A stretch of DNA of 64,000 nt. Origin: Bacteroidales bacterium (GTDB taxonomy: Bacteria > Bacteroidota > Bacteroidia > Bacteroidales > UBA932). The position numbers and the translations under genes were made by a program. Where the stretch lies: the NCBI GenBank assembly GCA_017962375.1, contig JAGCVJ010000011.1:289793-353792 (forward strand), in the 5' to 3' direction. Positions 40,695 through 49,867 of this stretch are shown here, in pieces. The notes under the pieces are model-generated. The model had not been told where the DNA came from, did no database searches, and saw only the letters and a list, made by a program, of their open reading frames with translations. How positions within the stretch are numbered: the stretch's first letter is position 1; the number at the start of each line of letters is the position of its first letter.

Positions 40695-42740
40695 ATGACT
40701 GTGATGAATAAAAAAGGTTTTGCGGTTGCTTTTTTGGTATGGGTGCTGGTTTGTCTGGCGCCTGTTCGGGGCTTTGCGCAGTATGACATAGACCAGTTCT
40801 TTCTTCGTGGAAGGCAGCTGCTGATAGACGGGAAGTATTCATCAGCCATAGACAATTTCAATACGCTTGCCAGGATAGATTCCACGCTGTATGACGCATA
40901 CTTTTTCAGAGGCATAGCAAAGTACAATCTGGGAGACTTCATAGGGGCGGAGAGAGACTTTGACAAGTCGCTGAGCCTGAATCCGTTGTATACTCCGGCA
41001 TATCATTACAGGGCAATTACATTGAGCAGGACGGGAAAGTACGAGGCGGCGCTCAAAGACCTGGAGGAGGCGGTGGATCTGAGGCCGAGCTACACTGGCC
41101 TTTATTTCAGCAGGGGAGTGACATATTTCCTTTCACAGCAGTTTGAGAAAGCCGTGGAAGACTTCAACAAGTTCATAAAGCAGGAAAGAAACGAGCCTGA
41201 CGCCTATCTGAACAGGGGAGCGGCTTACACTTTCCTCGGCGATACCCTCAAGGCTCTGGCGGACTACAACAAGGCAATCAGCCTGAACATAGCAGATCCT
41301 GAAGGCTATATCAGAAGGTCCAGAATCTACTTTATGCAGAATCAGGACTCTCTGGCCCTGGCAGATCTGAACAGGGCCATAAAACTGGATACGGCAAACA
41401 CATTCGCGTTCTTCAACAGGGCGCTCATCCGATATGAGAGAAATAACATAAACGGGGCTCTGGAAGACTTGAACAAGGTTCTGGAATATGAGCCGGGAAA
41501 TGCTCTCACGCTTTACAATAGGGCTCTGATACGCTCACAGATAGGGGATTACAACAATGCTCTGGAAGACTATGACAGAGTTATTGCCGTAAATCCGCAG
41601 AATGTGCTGGCATACTTCAACAGGGCGGGAGTGTTTCTCCAGATGAAGAAGTACCGCGATGCTATGGACGACTATTCCCAGTGCATCAACCTTTATCCCG
41701 ACTTTGCGAAGGCCTATATGAACAGGGCATACGCCAAGGCTCAGCTGGGGCAGTACAACTCTGCCCGCAGGGATGAGGAAATAGCCAAGGAAAAAGTGAG
41801 AGAGTACAGGGTGAAGACCAAGGATTCCGCTTCGTTCCAGATGTTTGCAGACACCACCAAGAGGTTTGACAAGATGATCTCCCTGGAGAGCGACTTCGCC
41901 AAGAAAGACTTTGCCAACAACGAGCTTCTGCAGTACAGAGATGTGGACATCCAGCTCAAGCCGCTGTTCAAGTTCAATATCGCTGAGCACAAGCAGGAGA
42001 AGATGGCTATGGACGGCAGATACGAGTCTATCAAGATGGAAGACTTCATAGATGACCTGCCTGTGGCATCGCGCCTGGCTGCCGAAAGGCACTCGTATGA
42101 CACTCCTCAGATGAACAAGTCTGAGAAACGGCAGAGAGATTCTCTGAACAAGGCCATTGCAGACCTTCAGGGCAGGGAGGATGCCATAAACGCTCTGCTG
42201 TATTTCTCCAGGGCTCTGGTGAACGATTCCCAGAACCGCTACAACGAGGCCCTCGGAGACTATGACAAGGCAGTGAGCCTGCAGACAGACAATCCGTTCT
42301 TCTACATAAATAGGGGTGCTTTGCAGGCCGAGATGATAGACTTCATTTCCTCAATGGAGCAGAACGTGCAGACACTTTCTCTGGACAATTCCCGAACGGC
42401 AAGAGCCAGGGTGAACGAGAACCGCTCAACCTACGACTACACCGCCGCCATCCACGACATGAAGAAGGCTGCGGCCCTGATGCCGGAGTTCCCTTACTCT
42501 TACTACAATCTTGGAAACCTCTACACCCTGTCTTCAGACCTGCCTGAAGCCATATTGCAGTATACCAAGGCCATACAGCTCTATCCTTTCCTGCCGGAAG
42601 CCTATTACAACAGGGGTCTGGTTCTGATTTACCTCAAAGACAGCGAGAAGGGCTGCCTGGATATGAGCAAGGCCGGAGAGCTGGGCGTACCTGAGGCCTA
42701 CAGCGTTATCAGCAAGTACTGCATCAAGAAACAGCAGTAA
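40695..42740 (+). CDS. Large tetratricopeptide-repeat protein, exported
   Basis: The 681-residue protein has a signal peptide (FAVAFLVWVLVCLAPVRGFAQ). From about residue 35 to 350 it carries successive 34-residue TPR units, for example YDAYFFRGIAKYNLGDFIGAERDFDK and PDAYLNRGAAYTFLGDTLKALADYNK. Two more repeats lie at the C-terminus (FPYSYYNLGNLYTLSSDLPEAILQY) after a nonrepeat middle with acidic, basic and Gln-rich stretches. It is probably a scaffold for protein-protein contacts in the periplasm. The partner is unknown. ATG 40704 is an alternative start. Confidence 0.9.
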   Translation: MTVMNKKGFAVAFLVWVLVCLAPVRGFAQYDIDQFFLRGRQLLIDGKYSSAIDNFNTLARIDSTLYDAYFFRGIAKYNLGDFIGAERDFDKSLSLNPLYTPAYHYRAITLSRTGKYEAALKDLEEAVDLRPSYTGLYFSRGVTYFLSQQFEKAVEDFNKFIKQERNEPDAYLNRGAAYTFLGDTLKALADYNKAISLNIADPEGYIRRSRIYFMQNQDSLALADLNRAIKLDTANTFAFFNRALIRYERNNINGALEDLNKVLEYEPGNALTLYNRALIRSQIGDYNNALEDYDRVIAVNPQNVLAYFNRAGVFLQMKKYRDAMDDYSQCINLYPDFAKAYMNRAYAKAQLGQYNSARRDEEIAKEKVREYRVKTKDSASFQMFADTTKRFDKMISLESDFAKKDFANNELLQYRDVDIQLKPLFKFNIAEHKQEKMAMDGRYESIKMEDFIDDLPVASRLAAERHSYDTPQMNKSEKRQRDSLNKAIADLQGREDAINALLYFSRALVNDSQNRYNEALGDYDKAVSLQTDNPFFYINRGALQAEMIDFISSMEQNVQTLSLDNSRTARARVNENRSTYDYTAAIHDMKKAAALMPEFPYSYYNLGNLYTLSSDLPEAILQYTKAIQLYPFLPEAYYNRGLVLIYLKDSEKGCLDMSKAGELGVPEAYSVISKYCIKKQQ

Positions 42741-42744
42741 ATCT

Positions 42745-44088
42745 TTATTTGCTTATTGTCACATTGTCCAAAACCTGGGCGTTTCTGTCCAGAAGCGTGA
42801 GAGTTATCTGACTGTTGTCCGCTTCCATCAGCAAGGCTCCCACGGTTTTAGGACCCTCGTTCCATCTGAAGGCAATCTTGTCCTGATTGTATTCCAGTTC
42901 GCCGATAGGATCCTGTCCTCTTTCATTGTCTGAAGACGGAGTCTGGACATATACCGTATTGTTGAGCTTGTGGCTTCTGACATAGATATGATTGTTGGCT
43001 CCAAGGGCCAGATCCACTGAGCATTCGTCAAACAGGTCGTTCCATCTCGAATACTGTGATGTGCTTCCCGTGGATCCGTAGAACCACTGGTAGTGCTCGC
43101 AGACAACCTTGAATTTTGCGATGCTGCTTTTAAGCACTTTACGCACCCATTCCTGAGCTCTGGAAAGGCCTGCGCTGGTTGCCATGTCTTCGTTGTTGAG
43201 CATCACGAACTGGATATTGCCGTATGTGAAGGTGTAGCAGACGCCTTCTTCTCCCTGGTATCCGTTCAGGGGAACGCCGGTGGAATACTTGAAGAACTTG
43301 TTGCTATAATCGCTCTGCCTTGTCATATTGTCGTGATTGCCGTTGAGACCCGCCCACATCCAGTTCTTGAACGGCTTTTCGCGGTACATAATGTTCCAGA
43401 AAGACCAGCTTCCGCCCCAGGCCACAACGTCTCCCAGATGCAGCACCCAGTCAAACTCCTTTCCTCTTTTCGTCTTGGCATAACTGTTCACGGTTTCCAC
43501 CATCTTCATCGCTGATGAAAGCCTTCCCGGAAGCGGCGGATAGCTGTGGAAATCGGAGATAATGCAGGCACTCCAGCTGTCTGCCCCGGCGGTTTTAAAG
43601 TGGTAAGTATCTGATGTGGCTATTATTCTGCGGCCCTTGGAATCCATTGAATAAGAGGTGATCCTGTAGGAGTATTTCTTGTTTGATTCCAAAGGTGACA
43701 GGGTATAGCTGTATTTGCGGAATCTGGCGCTCTCGTAGAAGTTTTCCCCGTTGGCTTTCTTGGAATAGATGCCGTCATAAACCGTGCACATTTCGGCTAC
43801 AGATGCAGGAAGCTTGGCCTGCCTGATTACACTGCCGGCCTCGTCCATAAGATAGACAATGCAGTATTCCGTGTTGGCCTTTGTGCCCCAGCTGACATTC
43901 ATCTGGGAAGTGCATATTTCTCCGGGACAAGTGTTTACGCTGAAGAAATAGTTGTTGCAGGAATCTTTGGGCAGATTCACAACCACCGTGTCTTTGGCCG
44001 GCGGAGCAACGTTTTCCTCCGGAGTGTCCAGAGAACTTTTCGAGCAGGCCGAAACTAATATGCAGGCAATCAGAATTATCTTTTTCAT
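42745..44088 (-). CDS. Metallophosphoesterase lipoprotein, purple-acid-phosphatase-like (paralogue 1)
   Basis: The 447-residue lipoprotein has signal MKKIILIACILVSAC. An N-terminal fibronectin-like part is followed by the calcineurin-like core: IISDFHSYPP (D-x-H), HLGDVVAWGG (GD), GLNGNHDN (GNHD), VVCEHYQWFYG (the V-x-x-H site) and ANNHIYVRS. The last replaces the usual GHxHxY, so the first His is Asn. It shares this with the adjacent paralogue upstream, whose stop overlaps its start by 4 bp (ATGA). It would act on phosphate esters outside the inner membrane. Confidence 0.88.
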   Translation of the reverse strand: MKKIILIACILVSACSKSSLDTPEENVAPPAKDTVVVNLPKDSCNNYFFSVNTCPGEICTSQMNVSWGTKANTEYCIVYLMDEAGSVIRQAKLPASVAEMCTVYDGIYSKKANGENFYESARFRKYSYTLSPLESNKKYSYRITSYSMDSKGRRIIATSDTYHFKTAGADSWSACIISDFHSYPPLPGRLSSAMKMVETVNSYAKTKRGKEFDWVLHLGDVVAWGGSWSFWNIMYREKPFKNWMWAGLNGNHDNMTRQSDYSNKFFKYSTGVPLNGYQGEEGVCYTFTYGNIQFVMLNNEDMATSAGLSRAQEWVRKVLKSSIAKFKVVCEHYQWFYGSTGSTSQYSRWNDLFDECSVDLALGANNHIYVRSHKLNNTVYVQTPSSDNERGQDPIGELEYNQDKIAFRWNEGPKTVGALLMEADNSQITLTLLDRNAQVLDNVTISK

Positions 44089-45404
44089 TTCTTAATCACC
44101 ACAGAATCCACTTCATTTCCCTCTCTGTCCAGAAGGGTGAGTTCCATTGAGTTCTTGTCCACTTCCATAAGAAGGGCGCCTACGGTCTTTCCGCCCTCGC
44201 TCCAGCGCTTTGCTATAATGTCCTGGTTATAGGCAAGCTCTCCCATTTCCACTCCTCTTTCATTGTCGGAAGAAGGGGTCTGGATATATACGGTTGGAAG
44301 ATTTTGGCTTCTTACATAAATGTGGTTGTTGGCTCCAAGGGCCAGGTCCACGCCGCATTCTTCAAACAGGTCTTTCCATCTTCTCATCTGGCTGGTCTTT
44401 CCGTTTTCACCGAAAAACCACTGGTAGTGCTCGCACACCACCTTGAACTTGGCGTTGCTGGAATTCAGCACATTGCGAGTCCACTCCTGGGCTTTGGCCA
44501 GCCCCAGGCTGTCTCTCATGCTCTCGCTGTTGAGCATCACAAACAGCACGTTCTTGTACGTGAAATGGTAGCACACTCCTTCTTCTCCCTGGTAGCCGTT
44601 CAGAGGATTTGCGGTGGCATTCTTGAAGTACTGGTTTGTCAGCTGATACTTCCTGGACATATTGTCGTGGTTGCCGTTAAGCCCCGCCCACATATAGTTC
44701 TTGAAGGCCTCTTCCTTGTACATTTCTTTCCAGAAGCTCCAGCTTCCGCCCCAGGCGCAAACATCTCCCAGATGAAGCACCCAGTCAAAGCCTTTCCTGT
44801 TCTTCTTTACCGCATACTCATTAACCGTCTCCACCATCTTCATCGCCGATGCAAGCCTCTTTGGCAGAGGAGGATAGCTGTGGAAATCGGAGATGACGCA
44901 GGCGCTCCATTTTTCTTTGCCTGCGGTTTTGAACGTGTATATATCAGACTGCGAGTGAACAAAATAGCCGTTTTCGCCATTGTGGTTAGAAATGATAAAG
45001 TAGGCGTATTCGGTATCAGGCCTGAGGTTGGAGAATGTGCAGTTGAACTTGTGGAAGCGGGCGTTCTCATAGAAGTTCTCGCCATTGGCCTTTTTGGAAT
45101 AGATGCTGTCATATATGGTGCAGAGGGTTTCTTCACCGGCCTTGAGGTGAAAGCCTCTTACGCCGCGTTCACTCCTTTTGTTTGCTATCAGATATATAAG
45201 ACAATCTTCAGTTGACTCCCTGGCTGCAAAACTAACGTTCATCTGGGTTGAGCAGTCTTCTCCCGGGCAGGTGTTGATGCTGAAAATATCCTTTCCCGTA
45301 CTGTCAAACTCTACGTGAATATGTCCTTCTAAAGGGATATTGCGTGGACTGCACCCGACAAGCAGGAGCAGCAAAAAGGAAAGGATGAATAAAAGCTTTT
45401 TCAT
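44085..45404 (-). CDS. Metallophosphoesterase lipoprotein (paralogue 2)
   Basis: The 439-residue paralogue of the next gene has lipoprotein signal MKKLLFILSFLLLLLVGC. It has the same motifs: VISDFHSYPP, HLGDVCAWGG, GLNGNHDN, VVCEHYQWFFG and ANNHIYVRS with Asn for the first His of GHxH. The shared N-terminal pattern NTCPGEDCSTQMNVSF contains a CPGE.C pair that may form a disulfide. I placed the start at 45404 because it gives the signal peptide. A longer open frame reaches into the divergent gene. The two paralogues evidently arose by tandem duplication. Confidence 0.88.
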   Translation of the reverse strand: MKKLLFILSFLLLLLVGCSPRNIPLEGHIHVEFDSTGKDIFSINTCPGEDCSTQMNVSFAARESTEDCLIYLIANKRSERGVRGFHLKAGEETLCTIYDSIYSKKANGENFYENARFHKFNCTFSNLRPDTEYAYFIISNHNGENGYFVHSQSDIYTFKTAGKEKWSACVISDFHSYPPLPKRLASAMKMVETVNEYAVKKNRKGFDWVLHLGDVCAWGGSWSFWKEMYKEEAFKNYMWAGLNGNHDNMSRKYQLTNQYFKNATANPLNGYQGEEGVCYHFTYKNVLFVMLNSESMRDSLGLAKAQEWTRNVLNSSNAKFKVVCEHYQWFFGENGKTSQMRRWKDLFEECGVDLALGANNHIYVRSQNLPTVYIQTPSSDNERGVEMGELAYNQDIIAKRWSEGGKTVGALLMEVDKNSMELTLLDREGNEVDSVVIKK

Positions 45405-45498
45405 ATCGCGGAGTAAAACCATTGCTAATTTAATACAAATTGGGCGAAGTCCGGCATTTTTGTTAAATTGCGAGATGTAAAGATTAATGCTTTGAAAT

Positions 45499-46029
45499 AT
45501 GAAAATGTCAAGATTTCTTTTTATTGCCTCAGCGATTTTCCTGGTTGCCGTGGCATCCTGCAAGAATGGCGGCCAAGCCGGCGGCGCTGATGACAAGACA
45601 TCCGAAGATGCTCTCCGCCAAAGGATTGAGCAGATGATGAAGGTGGAGGTTTTCACCAAGGAGAACAGGGCTCAGTATCTTGGAAAGGAGCTTTGCGAAC
45701 TGTATGACAAGATAGAGCCGTTCAGCGAGAAGGGAGACGGAAATCTTTATCTGGATTTCCAGTGGGCAGGCAAGGTGCTGGACGCCTGCTGCGAAGACCC
45801 TAACATCCGCAAGGCCACGCTGAAGGCAGTGAGAGTTTTGCCCGGCAACAAGGCTGAGGCAGACGTCAACTATGTGGATCCTCCTTGCTATGACTGGAAC
45901 TACACCCTGCTTCTGGACTTCAACGGAGAGGAATGGATAATAGAGGATGTGGTATGGCATAACGAAGGCGGGGACTCCAAAGAAACCGACGAAGCCAAGG
46001 CATATCTTGAAGAAATGACCAAGGAATAG
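45499..46029 (+). CDS. DUF3828-like lipoprotein
   Basis: The 176-residue protein has a lipoprotein signal (FLFIASAIFLVAVASC). The body (LDFQWAGKVLDACCEDPNIRKATLKAV, then DWNYTLLLDFNGEEWIIEDVVW) resembles the cystatin-like or SnoaL-like DUF3828 family, which ends with a beta sheet carrying W-I-I-D-D-V. Function is unknown. It lies divergent from the phosphoesterase pair and 20 bp upstream of a dipeptidyl peptidase gene. Confidence 0.7.
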   Translation: MKMSRFLFIASAIFLVAVASCKNGGQAGGADDKTSEDALRQRIEQMMKVEVFTKENRAQYLGKELCELYDKIEPFSEKGDGNLYLDFQWAGKVLDACCEDPNIRKATLKAVRVLPGNKAEADVNYVDPPCYDWNYTLLLDFNGEEWIIEDVVWHNEGGDSKETDEAKAYLEEMTKE

Positions 46030-46049
46030 ATTTATCGCGACAACAAAAC

Positions 46050-48476
46050 ATGAAAAGGATATTGCTTTCCGCCACTCTTCTGGCGTTTGCCGTTTGCGCT
46101 TATGCCCAGAAGGTTACAACTATAGACAAATTCAACTATGCAGGGCCGTACCAGGTGTCTTCTCCGCTGTTTGAGACTCCTGATGCCAAGGGCAAGGCCT
46201 TCGACCGCAAGAGCCTGCTGGACGCGGCTCCGCTGAAGGCAAAGCAGACAAAGGAAGTTTCTGCCGGAGCTGTTCCACAGGTTGAGGGGAGCAGCGTAGG
46301 GGTGTTCTCTTTCTTTATCAACGACCTGAATTTCAAGAAGGTGGATGTGGAAATAAAGGGGACCAAAGACTACAAGGCTTATCTGGACGGCAAGGAAAGT
46401 TCCCTCAAGGGTCTGAATCTGGATCCCAAGCAGCACCGCATAGACATAAAAGTGCTAAGCAGCGGGGATGGCAAGGATTCCCTTTTCGTAAATCTGAAAT
46501 CTGACAGCGAAGTGGCATGGACCCTTTCCCAGAAGCATTACTTCGGGATGGACGAGGTGCTCTACGGCGAGAAGATGGGGAATGCAAGCATATCTGAAAA
46601 CGGACAGTATATAATCATAAACACTTCTGAAACAGACCGCAAGGCCAAGACTACACGCAAAACTCAACTAAAGGAAGTATCTACCGGCAAGGTCCTCAGG
46701 GAAAAGGGCGGCATATTCTGGCTCAACGGCGGAAACGAGTACGCCTGGTACGAGACGGTGGACGGCAACCGGAAGCTTTGGAAAGCCGCTCCGGGCGGAG
46801 CGGATGAGCTGGTGGCCGAGAACCTGCCAAAGGGCAATATATTCCTGGCCCCGAACATGAAGTTCATGATTATTGCTGAGGAATCAGAGGGTCCTAAGGA
46901 AGACGAGAACGTTTACCAGATTCTGGATCCGGACGACAGGCAGCCGGGCTGGAGAAACCGCACATACTTGAGCTACTACGACCTTGAGACCGGCAGCCTG
47001 AGACGGCTTTCTTTCGGCAGCAAGGAATTATATCCTATGGACATTACGGATGATTCCAGATATATGCTTGTGGGAATCCACAACCTCCAGGTGCAGAAAA
47101 GGCCGTCTACCAGTACTGATGTCTGCATCGTGGACCTTCAGACCTGGGCCGTGGATACGATCATCAAAGGCGACGGTTTCCTTTCAAGGGCTATGTTCTC
47201 GCCGGACGGGAAGAGCCTGCTGGTTCTGGGCTCACCGGAAACCTTCGGCGGCATAGGCAACGCAACTCCTGGCCAGACTCCTAACATGTACGATATACAG
47301 ATGTACATATTCGACATAGCCCGCCGCACTCCAAAATGTATTACCAAGGACTTTGACCCTTCAATTGAAGGAGTGGTCTGGAACCGCAAAGACGGGAAGA
47401 TCTATGCCGGAGCAACTGAAGGCGAGTACAAGACTCTCTATGCCTTTGATCCCAAGAGCGGAAAGAGCCGCAAGCTCAGCCAGATTCCGGAAGTTGTAAA
47501 CTCCTGGAACCTGCCGGAAAAGGGGGAGACAATGTGCTATGTGGGCGGCGGGGCTTCCTCTCCTTCCAAGCTCTATATCAAGGACGTGAAAAAAGACAAG
47601 GACTATCTGCTGGAAGATGTTTCCGCAGAGAAGTACGAAGACGTTATAATGGGCGAGTGCAAACCGTGGAGCTTTACCAACCGCCTCGGCGACGAGATTC
47701 AGGGAAGGTTCTATCTTCCTCCCGGATTTGACCCTGAGAAGAAGTATCCGATGATAGTCAACTACTATGGCGGATGCACTCCTACAACTCGCTCTCTTGA
47801 AAGCCGTTACCCTCAGCAGTACTACGCTTCTCTGGGCTATGTGGTTTATGTGATACAGCCAAGCGGGGCCATAGGCTTCGGCCAGAAGTTCTCAGCCCGC
47901 CACGTGGAGACCTGGGGCGATTACGTGGCCGATGACATTATTGAAGGAGTACAGAAGTTCTGCGTTGCTCATCCGTTTGTTAACCGTGAGAAGATAGGCT
48001 GCATCGGAGCCAGCTACGGCGGATTCATGACTCAGTATCTGCAAACCAAGACAGATATCTTTGCCTGCGCCGTTTCCCACGCCGGAATAAGCAACATTGC
48101 AAGTTACTGGGGAGAAGGCTACTGGGGCTATTCCTACGGTCATGTGGCAAGCGCCGAGAGCTATCCGTGGAACAATCCTGACATGTATACCAAGCACTCT
48201 CCGCTTTTCAACGCTGACAAGATCCATACTCCGCTTCTTCTGCTTCACGGCTCGGCAGACACCAACGTGCCTCATATAGAGAGTATCCAGATGTTTACCG
48301 CCCTGAAGATTCTGGGCAGGGAAGTGGCGTTTGTGGAAGTGAAGGGAGAGAATCACTGGATACTGGATTACCCAAAGAGAATCAAGTGGAGCAACACCAT
48401 AATGGCTTGGTTCCAGAAATACCTGAAAGACGACCCAAGCTGGTGGGAGAGCATTTATCCTGAAAAGAACCTGTAG
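46050..48476 (+). CDS. Dipeptidyl-peptidase-IV-like S9 serine peptidase
   Basis: The 808-residue exported serine peptidase has a signal peptide (LSATLLAFAVCAYAQ) and an N-terminal beta-propeller of about 500 residues (for example NGGNEYAWYETVDGNRKLW). The alpha/beta-hydrolase domain shows nucleophile GCIGASYGGFMTQ, the Asp in LLLHGSADTNVPH and the His in VKGENHWILDYP. Such enzymes release dipeptides or oligopeptides for uptake by peptide-fermenting Bacteroidales. It starts 20 bp after the DUF3828-like lipoprotein gene and is followed by a zinc-ribbon/CD225 gene with 2 bp between. Confidence 0.93.
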   Translation: MKRILLSATLLAFAVCAYAQKVTTIDKFNYAGPYQVSSPLFETPDAKGKAFDRKSLLDAAPLKAKQTKEVSAGAVPQVEGSSVGVFSFFINDLNFKKVDVEIKGTKDYKAYLDGKESSLKGLNLDPKQHRIDIKVLSSGDGKDSLFVNLKSDSEVAWTLSQKHYFGMDEVLYGEKMGNASISENGQYIIINTSETDRKAKTTRKTQLKEVSTGKVLREKGGIFWLNGGNEYAWYETVDGNRKLWKAAPGGADELVAENLPKGNIFLAPNMKFMIIAEESEGPKEDENVYQILDPDDRQPGWRNRTYLSYYDLETGSLRRLSFGSKELYPMDITDDSRYMLVGIHNLQVQKRPSTSTDVCIVDLQTWAVDTIIKGDGFLSRAMFSPDGKSLLVLGSPETFGGIGNATPGQTPNMYDIQMYIFDIARRTPKCITKDFDPSIEGVVWNRKDGKIYAGATEGEYKTLYAFDPKSGKSRKLSQIPEVVNSWNLPEKGETMCYVGGGASSPSKLYIKDVKKDKDYLLEDVSAEKYEDVIMGECKPWSFTNRLGDEIQGRFYLPPGFDPEKKYPMIVNYYGGCTPTTRSLESRYPQQYYASLGYVVYVIQPSGAIGFGQKFSARHVETWGDYVADDIIEGVQKFCVAHPFVNREKIGCIGASYGGFMTQYLQTKTDIFACAVSHAGISNIASYWGEGYWGYSYGHVASAESYPWNNPDMYTKHSPLFNADKIHTPLLLLHGSADTNVPHIESIQMFTALKILGREVAFVEVKGENHWILDYPKRIKWSNTIMAWFQKYLKDDPSWWESIYPEKNL

Positions 48477-48478
48477 AA

Positions 48479-48868
48479 ATGTCTGTTTATTGTCCAGAAT
48501 GCGGAACTGAAAACCCCGAAGGCGCAATACACTGCAGCCTCTGCAATGCGGATTTGACCATCATTTCGCCTTCGCCGAAATACTCGTGGGACAAGGCGGC
48601 CTCCGACACAAACAACTATACCAAGAACGGAGGCTGGTTCCGCAGCTATCTTTTTGAGTCTATCCTAATGACCGTATGCTGCTGCCTTCCTATGGGCATT
48701 GTGGGCATTGTGCTTTCATCCCAGGCCACGGCTGCGTTCAAGGCAATGGACTACGAACGGGCAGACCGCAAGGCCAATGCAGCCCGCAGAGCCGTTATCT
48801 GGGGCATTGTTCTGGCTTTCATCGGCTTTCTGGTAATGTATATAGGAGGTTTTCTAGAAGACAAGTGA
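48479..48868 (+). CDS. Zinc-ribbon plus CD225/dispanin-like membrane protein
   Basis: The 129-residue protein has an N-terminal zinc ribbon (YCPECGTENPEGAIHCSLC) joined to a two-helix CD225-type membrane region. The first helix region is ESILMTVCCCLPMGIVGIVLSSQATAAF, with the CCxPxG hallmark. The loop AMDYERADRKANAARRA is followed by the helix VIWGIVLAFIGFLVMYIGGFL. CD225 proteins in animals include the interferon-induced IFITM family. Bacterial members are of unknown role. It directly follows the dipeptidyl peptidase and overlaps in context with a small unknown gene 1 bp later. Confidence 0.85.
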   Translation: MSVYCPECGTENPEGAIHCSLCNADLTIISPSPKYSWDKAASDTNNYTKNGGWFRSYLFESILMTVCCCLPMGIVGIVLSSQATAAFKAMDYERADRKANAARRAVIWGIVLAFIGFLVMYIGGFLEDK

Positions 48869-48869
48869 T

Positions 48870-49238
48870 ATGGGTCTTTTGAAGAAGCTGAAACTGAAAA
48901 AGTGGGAAGAGTGGGGCGTGGCTCTGCTGATTGCCTTCGTGCTGGGATGGATTGCCCTTGCTCTTTTCATTAATTACGGCATCGGCGACCCTAAAGTAAC
49001 TGTCAAGGCCAATGACATAAGAAGGCTTATCAACAGCGAGATGTTCTGCGATACTGCCAATATCCATTCTCCGGTTTATGTAGACAACGTGGAGATAACA
49101 AAATGCGATTCCATAACTCCATCGGGGACAAACTTTTACAAATTCCGCTACCGGATAAAGAGCGAGACGGACGGGAAGTCGTGGCACGAGGGAAGCGTTG
49201 AGGAAAAGGATATGCAGTACAGCAACCTCCGCTACTAG
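48870..49238 (+). CDS. Small single-helix membrane protein, hypothetical
   Basis: The 122-residue protein has one N-terminal membrane helix (WGVALLIAFVLGWIALALF) and a soluble C-terminal part (VTVKANDIRRLINSEMFCDT ... FYKFRYRIKSETDGKSWHEGS) of beta-rich appearance. I do not recognise it. It starts 1 bp after the CD225 gene, so the two are likely co-translated partners. Its last 4 bp overlap the convergent outer-membrane-like gene. Confidence 0.7.
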   Translation: MGLLKKLKLKKWEEWGVALLIAFVLGWIALALFINYGIGDPKVTVKANDIRRLINSEMFCDTANIHSPVYVDNVEITKCDSITPSGTNFYKFRYRIKSETDGKSWHEGSVEEKDMQYSNLRY

Positions 49239-49867
49239 AAGCTGATGCCGGCTCCGGCGCCTATGAATGTGCTTCTGTCTGGCCTGTCCGGCCTGGCGTA
49301 AAGTCCGCCGCCTATAATGAACCCGATTGAAAAGCCAAGGTGGCTGAACTCCTTCTTCTCAGCCATATAGTAGACTCCCAGCCTGAAGCGGTGATTGAAG
49401 TCCATTCCAATTCTTGGCATAAAGCAAAGGGAGAAATCGCTGCCGCTTCTGTTTCCTTCCATATAGCCGCCAATTCCCGCTCCCGCGCTGACGAACATTT
49501 CTGCCCTGTTCGAAATGAAGAAAGGCAGTTCCGCCAGGGCCAGGGCGTTCCATGAGGAGAACGGCTGCTTTTCTTCCGCTCCCTTCCAGTCTGTTCCGCC
49601 GGTTTTTCTCCAGTTGCCGGTTATGGACAGCTGGCCACCGAGCTTTACAGGATGGGTGGACGGATTGTGCCTAAGCTCCGCGTATGCTGAAATGCCCGGG
49701 TTGTTTTTCTTGTAATAGCCACATTTATTGAAGATTACAGATGGCCCGAAGCCTGCCTCTATGTCCCATTTGCGGGTATATTCGTAAGGCTCTGCTTCCT
49801 GCGCATAGGCCGAAGCCGCAAACAGGAAAGCGGTAGCCAACAGTATGACTCTATGAAATATTTTCAT
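49235..49867 (-). CDS. Outer-membrane beta-barrel-like protein
   Basis: The 210-residue exported protein has signal MKIFHRVILLATAFLFAASAYAQ. It shows alternating beta strands (WDIEAGFGPSVIFN, ISAYAELRHNP, VKLGGQLSITGNW, FRLGVYYMAEKKEF, GFSIGFIIGGGLYA), typical of small eight-stranded barrels of the OmpW/porin type. It ends in FIGAGAGISF with a terminal aromatic residue as barrels do. The start at 49867 gives the signal peptide and overlaps the stop of the upstream DUF4293-like gene by 1 bp, so both are one transcript. Function is unknown. Confidence 0.8.
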   Translation of the reverse strand: MKIFHRVILLATAFLFAASAYAQEAEPYEYTRKWDIEAGFGPSVIFNKCGYYKKNNPGISAYAELRHNPSTHPVKLGGQLSITGNWRKTGGTDWKGAEEKQPFSSWNALALAELPFFISNRAEMFVSAGAGIGGYMEGNRSGSDFSLCFMPRIGMDFNHRFRLGVYYMAEKKEFSHLGFSIGFIIGGGLYARPDRPDRSTFIGAGAGISF

